From VXRJ01 sp964636705 (GTDB lineage: Bacteria > Acidobacteriota > Vicinamibacteria > Vicinamibacterales > UBA8438): a stretch of DNA of 64,000 nt. The DNA lies in the NCBI GenBank assembly GCA_964636705.1, contig CAZWUJ010000001.1:246659-310658 (forward strand), written 5' to 3'. Below, piece after piece: positions 44,509 to 53,665 of the stretch (position 1 is its first letter; every line of letters begins with the position of its first letter). The notes under the pieces were generated by a model. The model was not told the origin of the DNA. It saw nothing but the letters and a program-made list of their open reading frames with translations, and did not search any database. The position numbers and the translations under genes were made by a program.

Positions 44509-45537
44509 ATGAACGGCGGGAGACATTGCGTTGAACAGGCGGGGGGGCAGCACCGCCTGGTGTTTGCCTCGGTCCTCGGTGTCGGCTTCCTTGTCGGCAT
44601 CGGCGCTGCCGCGTTTCCTGCCCCGGCCGCCGCGCAGGCGGAAGCCGAAGATGTTCGATCAGACGGCTGGACGCCACCTACGACACCGTGGGGCGACCCC
44701 GATCTGCAGGGTGTCTGGGACTACCGGACGCTGACACCGCTCGAACGTCCGGAGCAGTTCGCCGACCGAACCGTCGCCACGGAGGAAGAAGCGGCCGAGT
44801 ACGAACTCGAGGCGAACGCGGTGCGTGACGCCCGAACGACGGTTCACGCCGTCTGGTGGCTCGACTACGGCCGGGAACTTACTTCGGACCGGCGCACCTC
44901 GCTGATCGTCGATCCGCCTGACGGCCGGATCCCCGAGACGACCGACGGGGCGAAGGCTCGCGCCGCGACGCGGCGGCAGCGGGCGCAGCAGCACCCCGCC
45001 GATGGCCCGACGTTCCGGAGCCTGACCGAACGCTGTATCACCTTCGGCATGCCCCCGACGCCCGGTCCTTACAACAACAACTACGTGATTCTCCAGACAC
45101 CGGATCACGTCGTCCTCTTCTCGGAGATGATTCACAACCCGCGCATCGTGGCGCTCGACGGACGGGATCGTCCGGCGGACGATGTCCGGCTCTGGTCCGG
45201 CGTGGCGCGCGGGCACTGGGAAGGCGACACCCTGGTCATGGTCAGCACGCACTTTTCGTCGAAGGCGGCGCCCCGCGGCGCGACGGCGGGGCTGCGGCTG
45301 GAGGAACGGCTCACCCGCGTCGGCCCGGAGACGATCACTTACAGCGCCACGCTGACCGACCCGGAGACCTGGACGCGCCCCTGGACGTTCGCCATGCCGA
45401 TGACCCGCACGGATCAGCCCACCTACGAGTACGCCTGCCACGAAGGGAACTACGGCCTCGGGAACATCCTTCACAACGCACGCCACGCGGAGGATCCCGA
45501 CTACCTTTCGAAGCTGCCGTCGCTGTCGTCCAGGTAG
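44509..45537 (+). CDS. PDLQGVW-family secreted protein, paralog 7
   Basis: 342 residues from the ATG at 44509, with AGGAGAG upstream. The signal peptide is long (about 43 residues to PAAAQ). The domain contains TTPWGDPDLQGVWDYRTLTP, TSLIVDPPDGRIPET, ERCITFGMPPTPGPYNNNY, VILQTPDHVVLFSEMIHNPR, ARGHWEGDTLVMVSTHF, ERLTRVGPETITYSATL and YEYACHEGNYGLGNILHNARH. With paralog 8 it ends in HAEDPDYxSKLP, a subgroup mark. The two are adjacent on the same strand, apart from a repeat-bearing gap. Confidence 0.8.
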   Translation: MNGGRHCVEQAGGQHRLVFASVLGVGFLVGIGAAAFPAPAAAQAEAEDVRSDGWTPPTTPWGDPDLQGVWDYRTLTPLERPEQFADRTVATEEEAAEYELEANAVRDARTTVHAVWWLDYGRELTSDRRTSLIVDPPDGRIPETTDGAKARAATRRQRAQQHPADGPTFRSLTERCITFGMPPTPGPYNNNYVILQTPDHVVLFSEMIHNPRIVALDGRDRPADDVRLWSGVARGHWEGDTLVMVSTHFSSKAAPRGATAGLRLEERLTRVGPETITYSATLTDPETWTRPWTFAMPMTRTDQPTYEYACHEGNYGLGNILHNARHAEDPDYLSKLPSLSSR

Positions 45538-45628
45538 GGTCGCCGGGCGGAGGGCTCCGCCTTGAGCGGCATGGTCGGGGAGAGTCGATCCAGACGGGGA
45601 GCAGTGATATCCTCCCTGATCAAGGGCG

Positions 45629-45717
45629 CCAGGAGTCTGCGCCGTGGAACGGCGCAGACTCCTGGCTAGGCCCGGTTGGGCGGCCATCGGAGCCGCAGGC
45701 GACGGTGGTCGGGCTAG
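45629..45717. repeat. dispersed hairpin-plus-tail repeat, family 2, copy 2
   Basis: A perfect 17-base inverted repeat (45629-45645 with 45649-45665, loop GGA) is followed by a 51-base tail at 45667-45717. The tail matches 58115-58165 at 45 of 51 positions, and the hairpin core matches 2140-2166 and 58081-58109. No T-tract follows, so it is not a plain intrinsic terminator. It lies between paralogs 7 and 8. Confidence 0.75.
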
Positions 45718-45764
45718 GCTGCGGTGTATTGGGCCCTGCGCGCCGTCCTGGCAGGAGGTGTCCG

Positions 45765-46754
45765 GTGAATGGTGGAATTGTTACGGCAGCAAGGTTGGTA
45801 GTTGCGGCGTGCCTGATTGCCGTGCTGGTGGGCGCTGCCGCGGCGCAGGAACGCGCGCCCGAGGGCACGACGGCGACCGCCGACTTCGAGACGCCGCGCA
45901 CGCCGTGGGGTGCGCCGGATCTGCAGGGAGTCTGGGACTATCGAACGGCGACGCCTCTCCAGCGGCCGGCGGGGTTCGGCGACAAGGCGACCCTGACCGC
46001 CGACGAGGTGGCGGAGTACGAACGGATCAACTCCGAGCAGCTCGACGATTACGACCGCTCGCCCAGCGTGCATGCCAAGTGGTGGCTGGACAACGGACGT
46101 GAGATGACGGCGGATCGGCGGTCGTCGCTCATCGTCGATCCGGCGAACGGCCGCATCCCGTCGACCACCGAGGCGGCCCGTGCGGCAGCACGCGAACGAA
46201 ACGAACGCCGCGGGTTTACCCATGCGGTGCAGGATCGAAGCCTGAGTGAACGCTGCATCACGTTCGGCGTGCCGCGCCTGCCGGGCGCCTACAACAACAA
46301 CTACCAGATCGTGCAGACGCCGACGCACGTCGCCATCATGCAGGAGATGATCCACGCGGTCCGCGTCGTTCCGCTGGACGGTCGTCCACACCTGGACAGC
46401 GCCGTACCGCAATGGCACGGTTCCTCACGCGGCTACTACGAGGGCGACACCCTGGTGGTGGAGACGACCAATTTCATGCCCGACGGCGCCCCGCGCGGCG
46501 CGACTTCGGAGATGCTCCTTACCGAGCGTTTCACGCGCGTCGCACCCGAGGTCATTCAGTACGAGGTGACATTCGACGACCCGGCCACCTGGGAGCGGAA
46601 CTGGACTGCCGTCATTCCGATGCACAAGACCGAACAGCCGATGTTCGAGTACGCCTGCCACGAAGGGAACCGCGGCCTGGAGAACATCGTGCACAACTAC
46701 CGGCACGCCGAGGATCCCGACTATCGATCGAAACTGCCGAAGATCGCGAAGTAG
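45765..46754 (+). CDS. PDLQGVW-family secreted protein, paralog 8
   Basis: 329 residues from a GTG preceded by AGGAGGTGTCC. A Sec signal ends at AAAAQ. The family domain has RTPWGAPDLQGVWDYRTATP, SSLIVDPANGRIPS, ERCITFGVPRLPGAYNNNY, QIVQTPTHVAIMQEMIHAVR, SRGYYEGDTLVVETTNF, ERFTRVAPEVIQYEVTF and FEYACHEGNRGLENIVHNYRH, with the subgroup tail HAEDPDYRSKLP shared with paralog 7. The usual GHWEGDT is GYYEGDT here. Confidence 0.8.
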   Translation: MNGGIVTAARLVVAACLIAVLVGAAAAQERAPEGTTATADFETPRTPWGAPDLQGVWDYRTATPLQRPAGFGDKATLTADEVAEYERINSEQLDDYDRSPSVHAKWWLDNGREMTADRRSSLIVDPANGRIPSTTEAARAAARERNERRGFTHAVQDRSLSERCITFGVPRLPGAYNNNYQIVQTPTHVAIMQEMIHAVRVVPLDGRPHLDSAVPQWHGSSRGYYEGDTLVVETTNFMPDGAPRGATSEMLLTERFTRVAPEVIQYEVTFDDPATWERNWTAVIPMHKTEQPMFEYACHEGNRGLENIVHNYRHAEDPDYRSKLPKIAK

Positions 46755-46788
46755 CGATCGTGGGAGAGCGAGCGAAGCAACCGAACCG

Positions 46789-49479
46789 ATGCACAGCCTG
46801 AAATCCACGTTTCAAGGGGTCCGGGCGCCCCTGGTTGCCGCCGCGGCGGTTCTCCTCGCCGGGGCCGCGGCCGGGCCGGCCGCCGCGCAGACCGGGCCTG
46901 TCACATTCACCGATCACATCCGTCCGATCATGGAGCGGAGTTGCTGGAACTGTCATGGCGAGGCAGCACAGCTCTCCGACCTGGACCTGAGCACGCGCGA
47001 CGGAGCGCTCGCCGGCGGCACGAAGGGTCCCGCGATCGTACCGGGCGATGCGGATTCGAGCCGCCTCTACCGCGTGGTGACGGGGCTCGATCAGCCCGCG
47101 ATGCCGATGACCGGCGATCCGCTGACAGACGCGGAACTGGCCGCCGTGCGCACCTGGATCGAGGAAGGCGCGCACTGGGATTCGGACGGCGCGACCGACG
47201 CCGAAGTTGCGCTCGCGGCCATCGAGAACAGCGAGTTGCCTCCCGGCGCTCGCGACTACTGGGCGTTCCAGCACCCGGTACAGGCGCCCGTTCCCGCCTC
47301 GGATGTCTATACCAACCCGATCGATCGGTTCCTCGACTCGGCCCGCCGGGACACCGGTCTCGAGGCGGCGCCACGGGCCGACCGCCTGACCCTGCTGCGG
47401 CGCGCGTACCTCGACCTCATTGGACTGCCGCCGACTCCGGAGCAGGTCGATGCGTTCCTCGCCGACACCGAGCGCGGAGCGTGGGAACGGCTTATCGAGC
47501 AGTTGCTGGACTCTCCCCACTACGGCGAGCGCTGGGGCCGTCACTGGCTCGATGTCGCCCGCTACGCCGATACCGACGGTTTCGAGCAGGACTACGTTCG
47601 GATCAACGCCTGGCGCTACCGCGACTACGTCATTGACGCGTTCAACCGGGACAAGCCCTACAACCAGTTCCTGCGCGAGCAGATCGCGGGCGACGAACTG
47701 GATCACGTGACCGACGAAACACTCATCGCCACCGGCTTCCTTCGCGCCGGTCCGCGCGTCAACTTCCGGGAGAAGGACAACCCCGAACGGCGGCACGACT
47801 ACCTGGACGATGTCCTGGCGACCATCGGGCGCGGCGTCCTCGGCATGACCGTCCACTGCGCCCGATGCCACGACCACAAGTTCGATCCGATTCTGCAAAA
47901 GGACTACTACAGCATGCAGGCGTCGATCTTCGGCTACGTCGAAGTCGATCAGCCCCTTCTCGACCGCGCCGAAGCGGACGCCTGGCGAGCCGCGAATGCC
48001 GACATCGACCGGCGGCAGCAGCCTTTGCGTGACGAGATCGGCGCCATCGAGGGTCCTTACCGGGAGGAACTCCGCGCCCAGATGATCCGGGATAACTTCC
48101 CGGAAAACGTGCAGGCGGCCGCATTCAAGCCGGAGGCGGAACGCACTGCGGGGGAGCAACTCCTCGCCACGCAGGTGCTCACCCTCAATCCGCCGCGCGC
48201 GCGGGTCACCGAGGCCCTGCGCCCCGACGATCGAGCGCGCGTGGAGGAGCTCCGCTCGCAGCTAGCGGCGCTCAACGGACAACGGCCGCCCGAACCGCCG
48301 ATGGCGCACATCGTCACCGACGGCGACTACCGGTTTGCCCCCGACGGACCGGGGGACGAAGTCATCGGCTGTCCGGAATGCCGCACTCCGCCCGACGCGG
48401 AGGGAACCTACCTGTGGGAGGAAGGAGAATCCGCGTACCAGGCGCCTCCCAACTACTTCCTGATTCGCGGCGATCCGTTCAGTCCCGGTTCGGAGATGTC
48501 GCCCGGATTCCTGACGGTCGCGACCTACGGCGATCCGCCGACGGAGATCCCGCGCCCCGACGGCCGTACTGCCGGACGGCGTCTCGCCCTTGCCGAGTGG
48601 ATCGCGTCACGTGACAACCCGCTGACGGCGCGCGTCATCATCAACCGGATCTGGCACCACCACTTCGGCCGGGGCATCGTCCGAACCCTGGACAACCTGG
48701 GCCGGATGGGTGATGCGCCGACCCATCCCGAGCTTCTCGATTGGCTCGCGGTCGAGTTCATGGACCGGGGCTGGAGCATCAAGGAGATGCACCGGCTCCT
48801 GATGACGTCGGACGCCTACCGGATGGCATCGTCCTTCTCGAACGACGCCAACGCGGCGGCCGACCCCGAGAACAACCTGCTCTGGCGCTATCGCGGACAG
48901 CGGCTCGAGGCCGAGATCCTGCGTGACTCCATCATGACGGTAAGCGGCGGCATCGACCTGACGATTGGCGGCCCCGGAGTCTTTCCGCACATTCCGTCCG
49001 ACATCCTGTTCCAGTCGGACGGCAAGGGCTTCTGGTGCGGCAGCCCGGAACCGGGGCGGCGGATCACGGCGCCGGCGACCGGCATCTGGTGCGAGGAGCC
49101 GGACCGCCCCGAGGTGTGGCGTCGCAGCGTCTACGTCTTCCGGCGGCGGTCGCTCGGGTTCCCCTTCTTCGACACGTTCGACCTGCCGGATCAGAACCAG
49201 GCCGCGGCAGCTCGCAACGTCTCGACGGTGTCGACCCAGGCGCTGACGTTGATGAACAACCCGTTCGTGCTGAACCAGGCGCAACTGCTCGCCGACCGTC
49301 TCGAGCGCGAAGCGCCGGGCGACGTCGACGCGCAGATCCGGCGCGCCTACCTGATCGCCCTGACGCGGCAGCCGACCGATGCCGAGATGACGATCGCCCG
49401 AGATCTGATCGCCGGGCAGTCGCTGGCCGACTTTACCCACGTCATGATGAACCTGAACGAGTTCCTGTACCTGCGGTAG
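46789..49479 (+). CDS. DUF1549/DUF1553 cytochrome c-type protein
   Basis: 896 residues with a Sec signal (AAAQT). A planctomycete-type cytochrome c domain carries CWNCHGE near residue 51. The DUF1549 region follows (RADRLTLLRRAYLDLIGLPP, ERWGRHWLDVARYADTDGFE and CARCHDHKFDPI, a second heme-like CXXCH). The DUF1553 region closes the protein (ALAEWIASRDNPLTARVIINRIWHHHFGRG, STVSTQALTLMNNPF). These proteins pair with DUF1501 proteins, as here. They are periplasmic and of unknown reaction, suspected to act on sulfated or complex glycans in Planctomycetes. Confidence 0.9.
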   Translation: MHSLKSTFQGVRAPLVAAAAVLLAGAAAGPAAAQTGPVTFTDHIRPIMERSCWNCHGEAAQLSDLDLSTRDGALAGGTKGPAIVPGDADSSRLYRVVTGLDQPAMPMTGDPLTDAELAAVRTWIEEGAHWDSDGATDAEVALAAIENSELPPGARDYWAFQHPVQAPVPASDVYTNPIDRFLDSARRDTGLEAAPRADRLTLLRRAYLDLIGLPPTPEQVDAFLADTERGAWERLIEQLLDSPHYGERWGRHWLDVARYADTDGFEQDYVRINAWRYRDYVIDAFNRDKPYNQFLREQIAGDELDHVTDETLIATGFLRAGPRVNFREKDNPERRHDYLDDVLATIGRGVLGMTVHCARCHDHKFDPILQKDYYSMQASIFGYVEVDQPLLDRAEADAWRAANADIDRRQQPLRDEIGAIEGPYREELRAQMIRDNFPENVQAAAFKPEAERTAGEQLLATQVLTLNPPRARVTEALRPDDRARVEELRSQLAALNGQRPPEPPMAHIVTDGDYRFAPDGPGDEVIGCPECRTPPDAEGTYLWEEGESAYQAPPNYFLIRGDPFSPGSEMSPGFLTVATYGDPPTEIPRPDGRTAGRRLALAEWIASRDNPLTARVIINRIWHHHFGRGIVRTLDNLGRMGDAPTHPELLDWLAVEFMDRGWSIKEMHRLLMTSDAYRMASSFSNDANAAADPENNLLWRYRGQRLEAEILRDSIMTVSGGIDLTIGGPGVFPHIPSDILFQSDGKGFWCGSPEPGRRITAPATGIWCEEPDRPEVWRRSVYVFRRRSLGFPFFDTFDLPDQNQAAAARNVSTVSTQALTLMNNPFVLNQAQLLADRLEREAPGDVDAQIRRAYLIALTRQPTDAEMTIARDLIAGQSLADFTHVMMNLNEFLYLR

Positions 49480-49526
49480 CGGAGGAACGGACCGAACGCG
49501 ACCACCAAGGACAGAGGAAGACGAAC

Positions 49527-50993
49527 ATGGCTGACCACCATCACCACTGCCGCAAGCGGACGTTCTGGTCACGGCGCGATTTCCTGTTCCAGTCCGGCGG
49601 CGGCATCGCCGGACTGGCCCTGGCCGACATGCTCGGCCGGCAAGGCCTGCTCGCGGCCGAACAGTCGGACACCTGCGAGGCGCCGATTCCCGGCAACCCG
49701 TTCGCCCCGAAGGATCCTCACTTCGCTCCGCGCGCCACGGCGGTCATCTCGCTCTTCATGAGCGGCGGGGTCAGCCAGGTGGACACGTTCGACCCGAAGC
49801 CGGCGCTGAGGCAGTACGCCGGCCAGCCGATGGCCGAATCGGTCGTCGTCCGGCAGGGGCATCCCGGCCCGCTGATGCCGAGCCCGTTCGAGTTCCACCG
49901 GCACGGCGAGAGCGGGATCGAGGTGTCCGAACTCTTCCCGCACATCGGTTCGAAGGTCGACGAGCTCGCCTTCATTCGGTCGCTCTACGGCCGTTCGAAC
50001 GATCACATTCAGGCCACCTACGAGATGCAAAGCGGCCAGATCCGGATGGGCTTCCCCAGCGTCGGGTCGTGGGTCACCTACGGCCTTGGCTCCGAGGCGG
50101 CCAGCCTGCCGGCGTACGTCGTGATGAACGACCATCGCGGCGGCCCACTCGGCGGACCGAACGACTGGAGCGCCGGATTCATGCCGGCCAGCTACCAGGG
50201 AACGTTGTTCCGCGCCGTTGGGGATCCGATCGTCGATCTGGCCCCCCCGGAGGGGATGACGGAAGCCCAGCAACGGGCCCGCCTCGACACGCTGGCGAAG
50301 CTGAACGAGATTGATCTGACGCAGAATCCGGGCAACTCGGAACTGGCGGCGCGCATTTCGTCGTACGAGCTCGCCTACCGGATGCAGGGCTGCGCACCGG
50401 AGGCGGTCGACACGTCGGCCGAGTCGGAAGCAACGAAGAAGCTCTACGGACTTGACGAGGCGATCACCGAGCCGTTCGGCCGGCAGTGCCTGATGGCGCG
50501 GCGGCTGGTCGAACGGGGCGTCCGCTTCGTACAGCTCTTCCACGGCGGCCTTGGACAACAGAACACGGACACCTGGGATGCGCACAGCAACCTGGTGGAG
50601 AACCACACGCTGCACGCCAGGGAGACCGACAAGCCGATCGCCGGGTTGCTGACCGACCTGAAGGCGCGCGGTATGCTCGACTCCACGCTCATCGTCTGGC
50701 ATGCAGAGTTCGGCCGCATGCCGATCTCGCAGCGCGGCGTCGGCCGCGACCACAACCCGGGAACGATGACCGGCTGGATGGCGGGCGCCGGGATTCAGGG
50801 CGGCCAGGTGATCGGCGCGAGCGACGACTTCGGCTACAAGGCGGCAGAGCAACGCGTGTCGCCACACGACCTGCACGCGACAATCCTGCACCTGCTCGGC
50901 ATCGATCACGAAAGGCTCACATACCGCTACAACGGCCGCGACATGCGGCTGACGGACGTTCACGGAGTACCGATTCCGCAAATCGTCGCGTAG
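49527..50993 (+). CDS. DUF1501 secreted protein
   Basis: 488 residues from the ATG at 49527, with GAGGAAG upstream. The Tat-like start (WSRRDFLFQSGGGIAGLALADM) leads into DUF1501: AVISLFMSGGVSQVDTFDPKP, HIGSKVDELAFIRSLYG, LVERGVRFVQLFHGG, TLIVWHAEFGRMPISQ, RDHNPGTMTGWMAGAGIQGG and LHATILHLLGIDHERL. The fold is alkaline-phosphatase/sulfatase-like (recall), and the metal-type Asp/His residues are visible. It follows its usual DUF1553 partner by 47 bases. An N-terminal His run (DHHHHC) is present. Confidence 0.9.
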   Translation: MADHHHHCRKRTFWSRRDFLFQSGGGIAGLALADMLGRQGLLAAEQSDTCEAPIPGNPFAPKDPHFAPRATAVISLFMSGGVSQVDTFDPKPALRQYAGQPMAESVVVRQGHPGPLMPSPFEFHRHGESGIEVSELFPHIGSKVDELAFIRSLYGRSNDHIQATYEMQSGQIRMGFPSVGSWVTYGLGSEAASLPAYVVMNDHRGGPLGGPNDWSAGFMPASYQGTLFRAVGDPIVDLAPPEGMTEAQQRARLDTLAKLNEIDLTQNPGNSELAARISSYELAYRMQGCAPEAVDTSAESEATKKLYGLDEAITEPFGRQCLMARRLVERGVRFVQLFHGGLGQQNTDTWDAHSNLVENHTLHARETDKPIAGLLTDLKARGMLDSTLIVWHAEFGRMPISQRGVGRDHNPGTMTGWMAGAGIQGGQVIGASDDFGYKAAEQRVSPHDLHATILHLLGIDHERLTYRYNGRDMRLTDVHGVPIPQIVA

Positions 50994-51031
50994 GCGATAC
51001 TCCGGACGATCACAGGCGGTCGAGTTCATTG

Positions 51032-53626
51032 GTGGCCAAGACCGAATCCACGAGATCTCTGCGCGTCCTGCGCGCGTTAGCCGGCATCCTGGCGGCCGGA
51101 CTGGTGGCGAGCTCGCTTCCGGTCGACGCGGCGGCACAGGCCGCCTGCACCCAGAACCAGCAGGAGGCACCGGACCAGGAGGAGCCGCCGACATTCACCG
51201 AAACCGTGGTAGTCGTCGGCACCCGCGCCGAACCCCGGTCGGTGACGGAGTCCCCCGTGCCGGTCGACGCCATTCCGGCCACCGAGCTGGTGAGCCAGGG
51301 ACTGGTAACGCTGCAGGATCAGTTGCGCACCGTGGTTCCGTCGTTCAACGTCAATATCCAGCCGATCAGCGACGCGTCGACTGTCGTCAGGCCGGCCATG
51401 CTGCGCAACCTGGCGCCGGATCACACGCTGGTGCTGGTGAACGGGAAGCGCCGTCACCGGTCGGCGATCATCGACTGGCACGGCGGGAACGGCGTCGCAT
51501 TCGGCTCGCAGGGACCGGACCTCTCCGCCATTCCGGCGATCGCGCTACGGCAAGTGGAGGTACTACGCGATGGCGCAGCGGCCCAGTACGGATCCGACGC
51601 GATCGCCGGCGTCATGAACTTCCTCCTGAGAGATGCGCGGGAGGGAGGCAGCGTCGAGCTCACGACCGGCATCTACGGCGAGCAATGGGACGGTCAGACG
51701 GCCACCTTCGCGGGCAATGTCGGGTTGCCGCTGGGTCAGACCGGATTCGCCAACCTGAGTCTCGAATACGGCGGGTCGGGTGCGACCGACCGGAGTATCC
51801 GGCGTACCGACGTTGAGACGCTGGTGGGCACCGGTGCCTTTGGCGAGATCAATGAACCGGCGCAAATCTGGGGTTCGCCGGACGTAGACAACGACCTGAA
51901 GGCCTTCGGCAACTTCGGCCATCTATTCGCGAACGGCACGCAGTTCTACGCCCACACCAACTACGCGAGCAAGCGGGTGGTCGGCGGCTTCTTCTTCCGC
52001 AACCCGAACACCCGCGGCGGCGTTTTCAGCGCGGATGGCGGCGGAACATTGTTGATCGGCGATGCGCTCGCGGCGCAGGGCGCGGGGTCCGCCAACTGCC
52101 CGGTGGTCGCCATCACCGGCAACGTACCGGACCAGGCGGCGCTGGATGCGGTCCGCGCGAACAACGACTGCTTCTCGTTCCAGGAGCGGTTTCCCGGTGG
52201 CTTCACGCCCAACTTCGGTGGCGACGCGCGCGACATGTCGGTCGTTGGCGGCATCCGGGGTTTCGCCGCGAACGGCCTTGCCTGGGATGCGAGCGCCAGC
52301 TTCGGGGCGCATGAAGCGGACCTCTTCATCCGCAATACCGTGAACGCCTCGCTCGGCCCCCAGACGCCGACCGAGTTCGATCTGGGCAGCAACCGCCAGC
52401 AGGACGTCGCGTTCAATTTCGACGTCTCGTATCCAGTGACCGACCAGGTCAATTTCGCATTCGGCGCGGAATGGCGCGACGAGCAGTACCGGACTACGCA
52501 GGGCCAACCGGAATCGTGGCAGGTCGGGCCGTACGCCGCGCAGGGCTTCAGCGCCGGATCGAACGGCTTCAGCGGCTACAGCCCGCTCGCAGCGGGCGCA
52601 TGGTCGCGCAACAATGTCGCGGTCTACGGCGACCTCGAGGCGAGCGGGGCCGATGACCGCTGGACACTCGGCGGCGCCGTCCGCCTGGAACGGTTCGAGG
52701 ACTTCGGCGCAACGGCGAACGGCAAGGTGTCGGCCCGCGTGGGGCTGGGCGACTACGCGTCGCTGCGCGGCAGCGTCAGCACTGGCTTCCGTGCTCCGAC
52801 ACCGGGCCAGCAGAACGGCTTCAACGTATCGACCACCTTCGACCCCGTCCTGATGGATCTCACCGAACGGGGCACGATCCCGTCAATCCACGCGGTCGCG
52901 GCGCTGCGAGGCGGCGCTCCGCTCCAACCGGAAACGTCGCGAAACTACGCGGTGGGCGTGGTCGCCGACAACGGTCCGTTCACGCTGACGGTTGACTACT
53001 TCCGGATCGATCTGGGCGATCGGCTCGCCGTGACCCGCGACTTCTCCCTGACCGCCGAAGAGATAGACGGACTGCTGGCCGCTGGCGTCGAGAACGCGCG
53101 GGGCCTCGCCAGCTTCCGTTTCTTCACGAACGAGATCTCCACGACGACACAGGGCATCGACATCGTGTCGACCTACCTGCCGCCAGGACTGAACGGCAAT
53201 ACGGTATTCAGCGCGGTCTTCAACTACACGAATACCGAAGTGACGCAGTTCGACGACGGCTTCCTGAACGTCAGCCGCCGCATCCGCGAACTGCAGGAAG
53301 CACTGCCGAAGAACCGGTGGAACTTCGCCATCAACCAATCCGCCGGAGGCGTGGATATCCTCGGGCGCGTCAACTACTACGGCGCCTGGTTCGACTGGGA
53401 CAGCGCCGAAACCCTCTTCAGCGGCAAGCCCGTGGTGGACGTCGAAGTGAGCATCCCCCTGGCGGGCGGCTCGACACTGGCTGTCGGCAGCCAGAACGTC
53501 TTCAATACGTTTCCCGACGAGAGCCCCAACGCGAGAAGCGTCGGCGAGCGCTACAGCGAGTACACCCCGTGGGGCTTCAACGGCGCCTACTACTACGCAC
53601 GGATCCGCCACACCTGGGGAAGCTGA
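51032..53626 (+). CDS. TonB-dependent receptor
   Basis: 864 residues from the GTG at 51032; a TTG one codon earlier is possible and no strong ribosome site decides. After a Sec signal (DAAAQ) there is a TonB-box-like ETVVVVGTR, then a plug domain (PVPVDAIPATELVSQG, LVLVNGKRRHRSA, VEVLRDGAAAQYGSDAIAGV). A 22-strand-type barrel fills the rest, with GFRAPTPGQQNGFN and a C-terminal strand ending in HTWGS. It imports a bulky ligand across the outer membrane using TonB energy. Its position after DUF1553/DUF1501 suggests uptake of their product; the ligand is unknown. Confidence 0.9.
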   Translation: MAKTESTRSLRVLRALAGILAAGLVASSLPVDAAAQAACTQNQQEAPDQEEPPTFTETVVVVGTRAEPRSVTESPVPVDAIPATELVSQGLVTLQDQLRTVVPSFNVNIQPISDASTVVRPAMLRNLAPDHTLVLVNGKRRHRSAIIDWHGGNGVAFGSQGPDLSAIPAIALRQVEVLRDGAAAQYGSDAIAGVMNFLLRDAREGGSVELTTGIYGEQWDGQTATFAGNVGLPLGQTGFANLSLEYGGSGATDRSIRRTDVETLVGTGAFGEINEPAQIWGSPDVDNDLKAFGNFGHLFANGTQFYAHTNYASKRVVGGFFFRNPNTRGGVFSADGGGTLLIGDALAAQGAGSANCPVVAITGNVPDQAALDAVRANNDCFSFQERFPGGFTPNFGGDARDMSVVGGIRGFAANGLAWDASASFGAHEADLFIRNTVNASLGPQTPTEFDLGSNRQQDVAFNFDVSYPVTDQVNFAFGAEWRDEQYRTTQGQPESWQVGPYAAQGFSAGSNGFSGYSPLAAGAWSRNNVAVYGDLEASGADDRWTLGGAVRLERFEDFGATANGKVSARVGLGDYASLRGSVSTGFRAPTPGQQNGFNVSTTFDPVLMDLTERGTIPSIHAVAALRGGAPLQPETSRNYAVGVVADNGPFTLTVDYFRIDLGDRLAVTRDFSLTAEEIDGLLAAGVENARGLASFRFFTNEISTTTQGIDIVSTYLPPGLNGNTVFSAVFNYTNTEVTQFDDGFLNVSRRIRELQEALPKNRWNFAINQSAGGVDILGRVNYYGAWFDWDSAETLFSGKPVVDVEVSIPLAGGSTLAVGSQNVFNTFPDESPNARSVGERYSEYTPWGFNGAYYYARIRHTWGS

Positions 53627-53649
53627 GGTGCGCCGGCGTCCACGCCGGC
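53627..53649. repeat. dispersed palindromic repeat, family 1
   Basis: GGTGCGCCGGCG followed by TCCACGCCGGC, directly after the TonB receptor stop. It is the exact inverse of the copy at 17992-18014. It lies between convergent genes. Confidence 0.65.
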
Positions 53650-53665
53650 ATCGATCCGCAGATAG

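Noticed and set aside
41712..44534. Very long open frame on the plus strand opposite the permease and amidohydrolase
   Set aside because: It is low-complexity, Arg/His/Gly-rich and antisense to two well-recognised genes. Such shadows are common at high GC; the same holds for 6423-7961 and 14285-16789.
45629..45665. Perfect hairpin as a rho-independent terminator
   Set aside because: No T-tract follows on either strand, and the same hairpin occurs with a conserved tail elsewhere.
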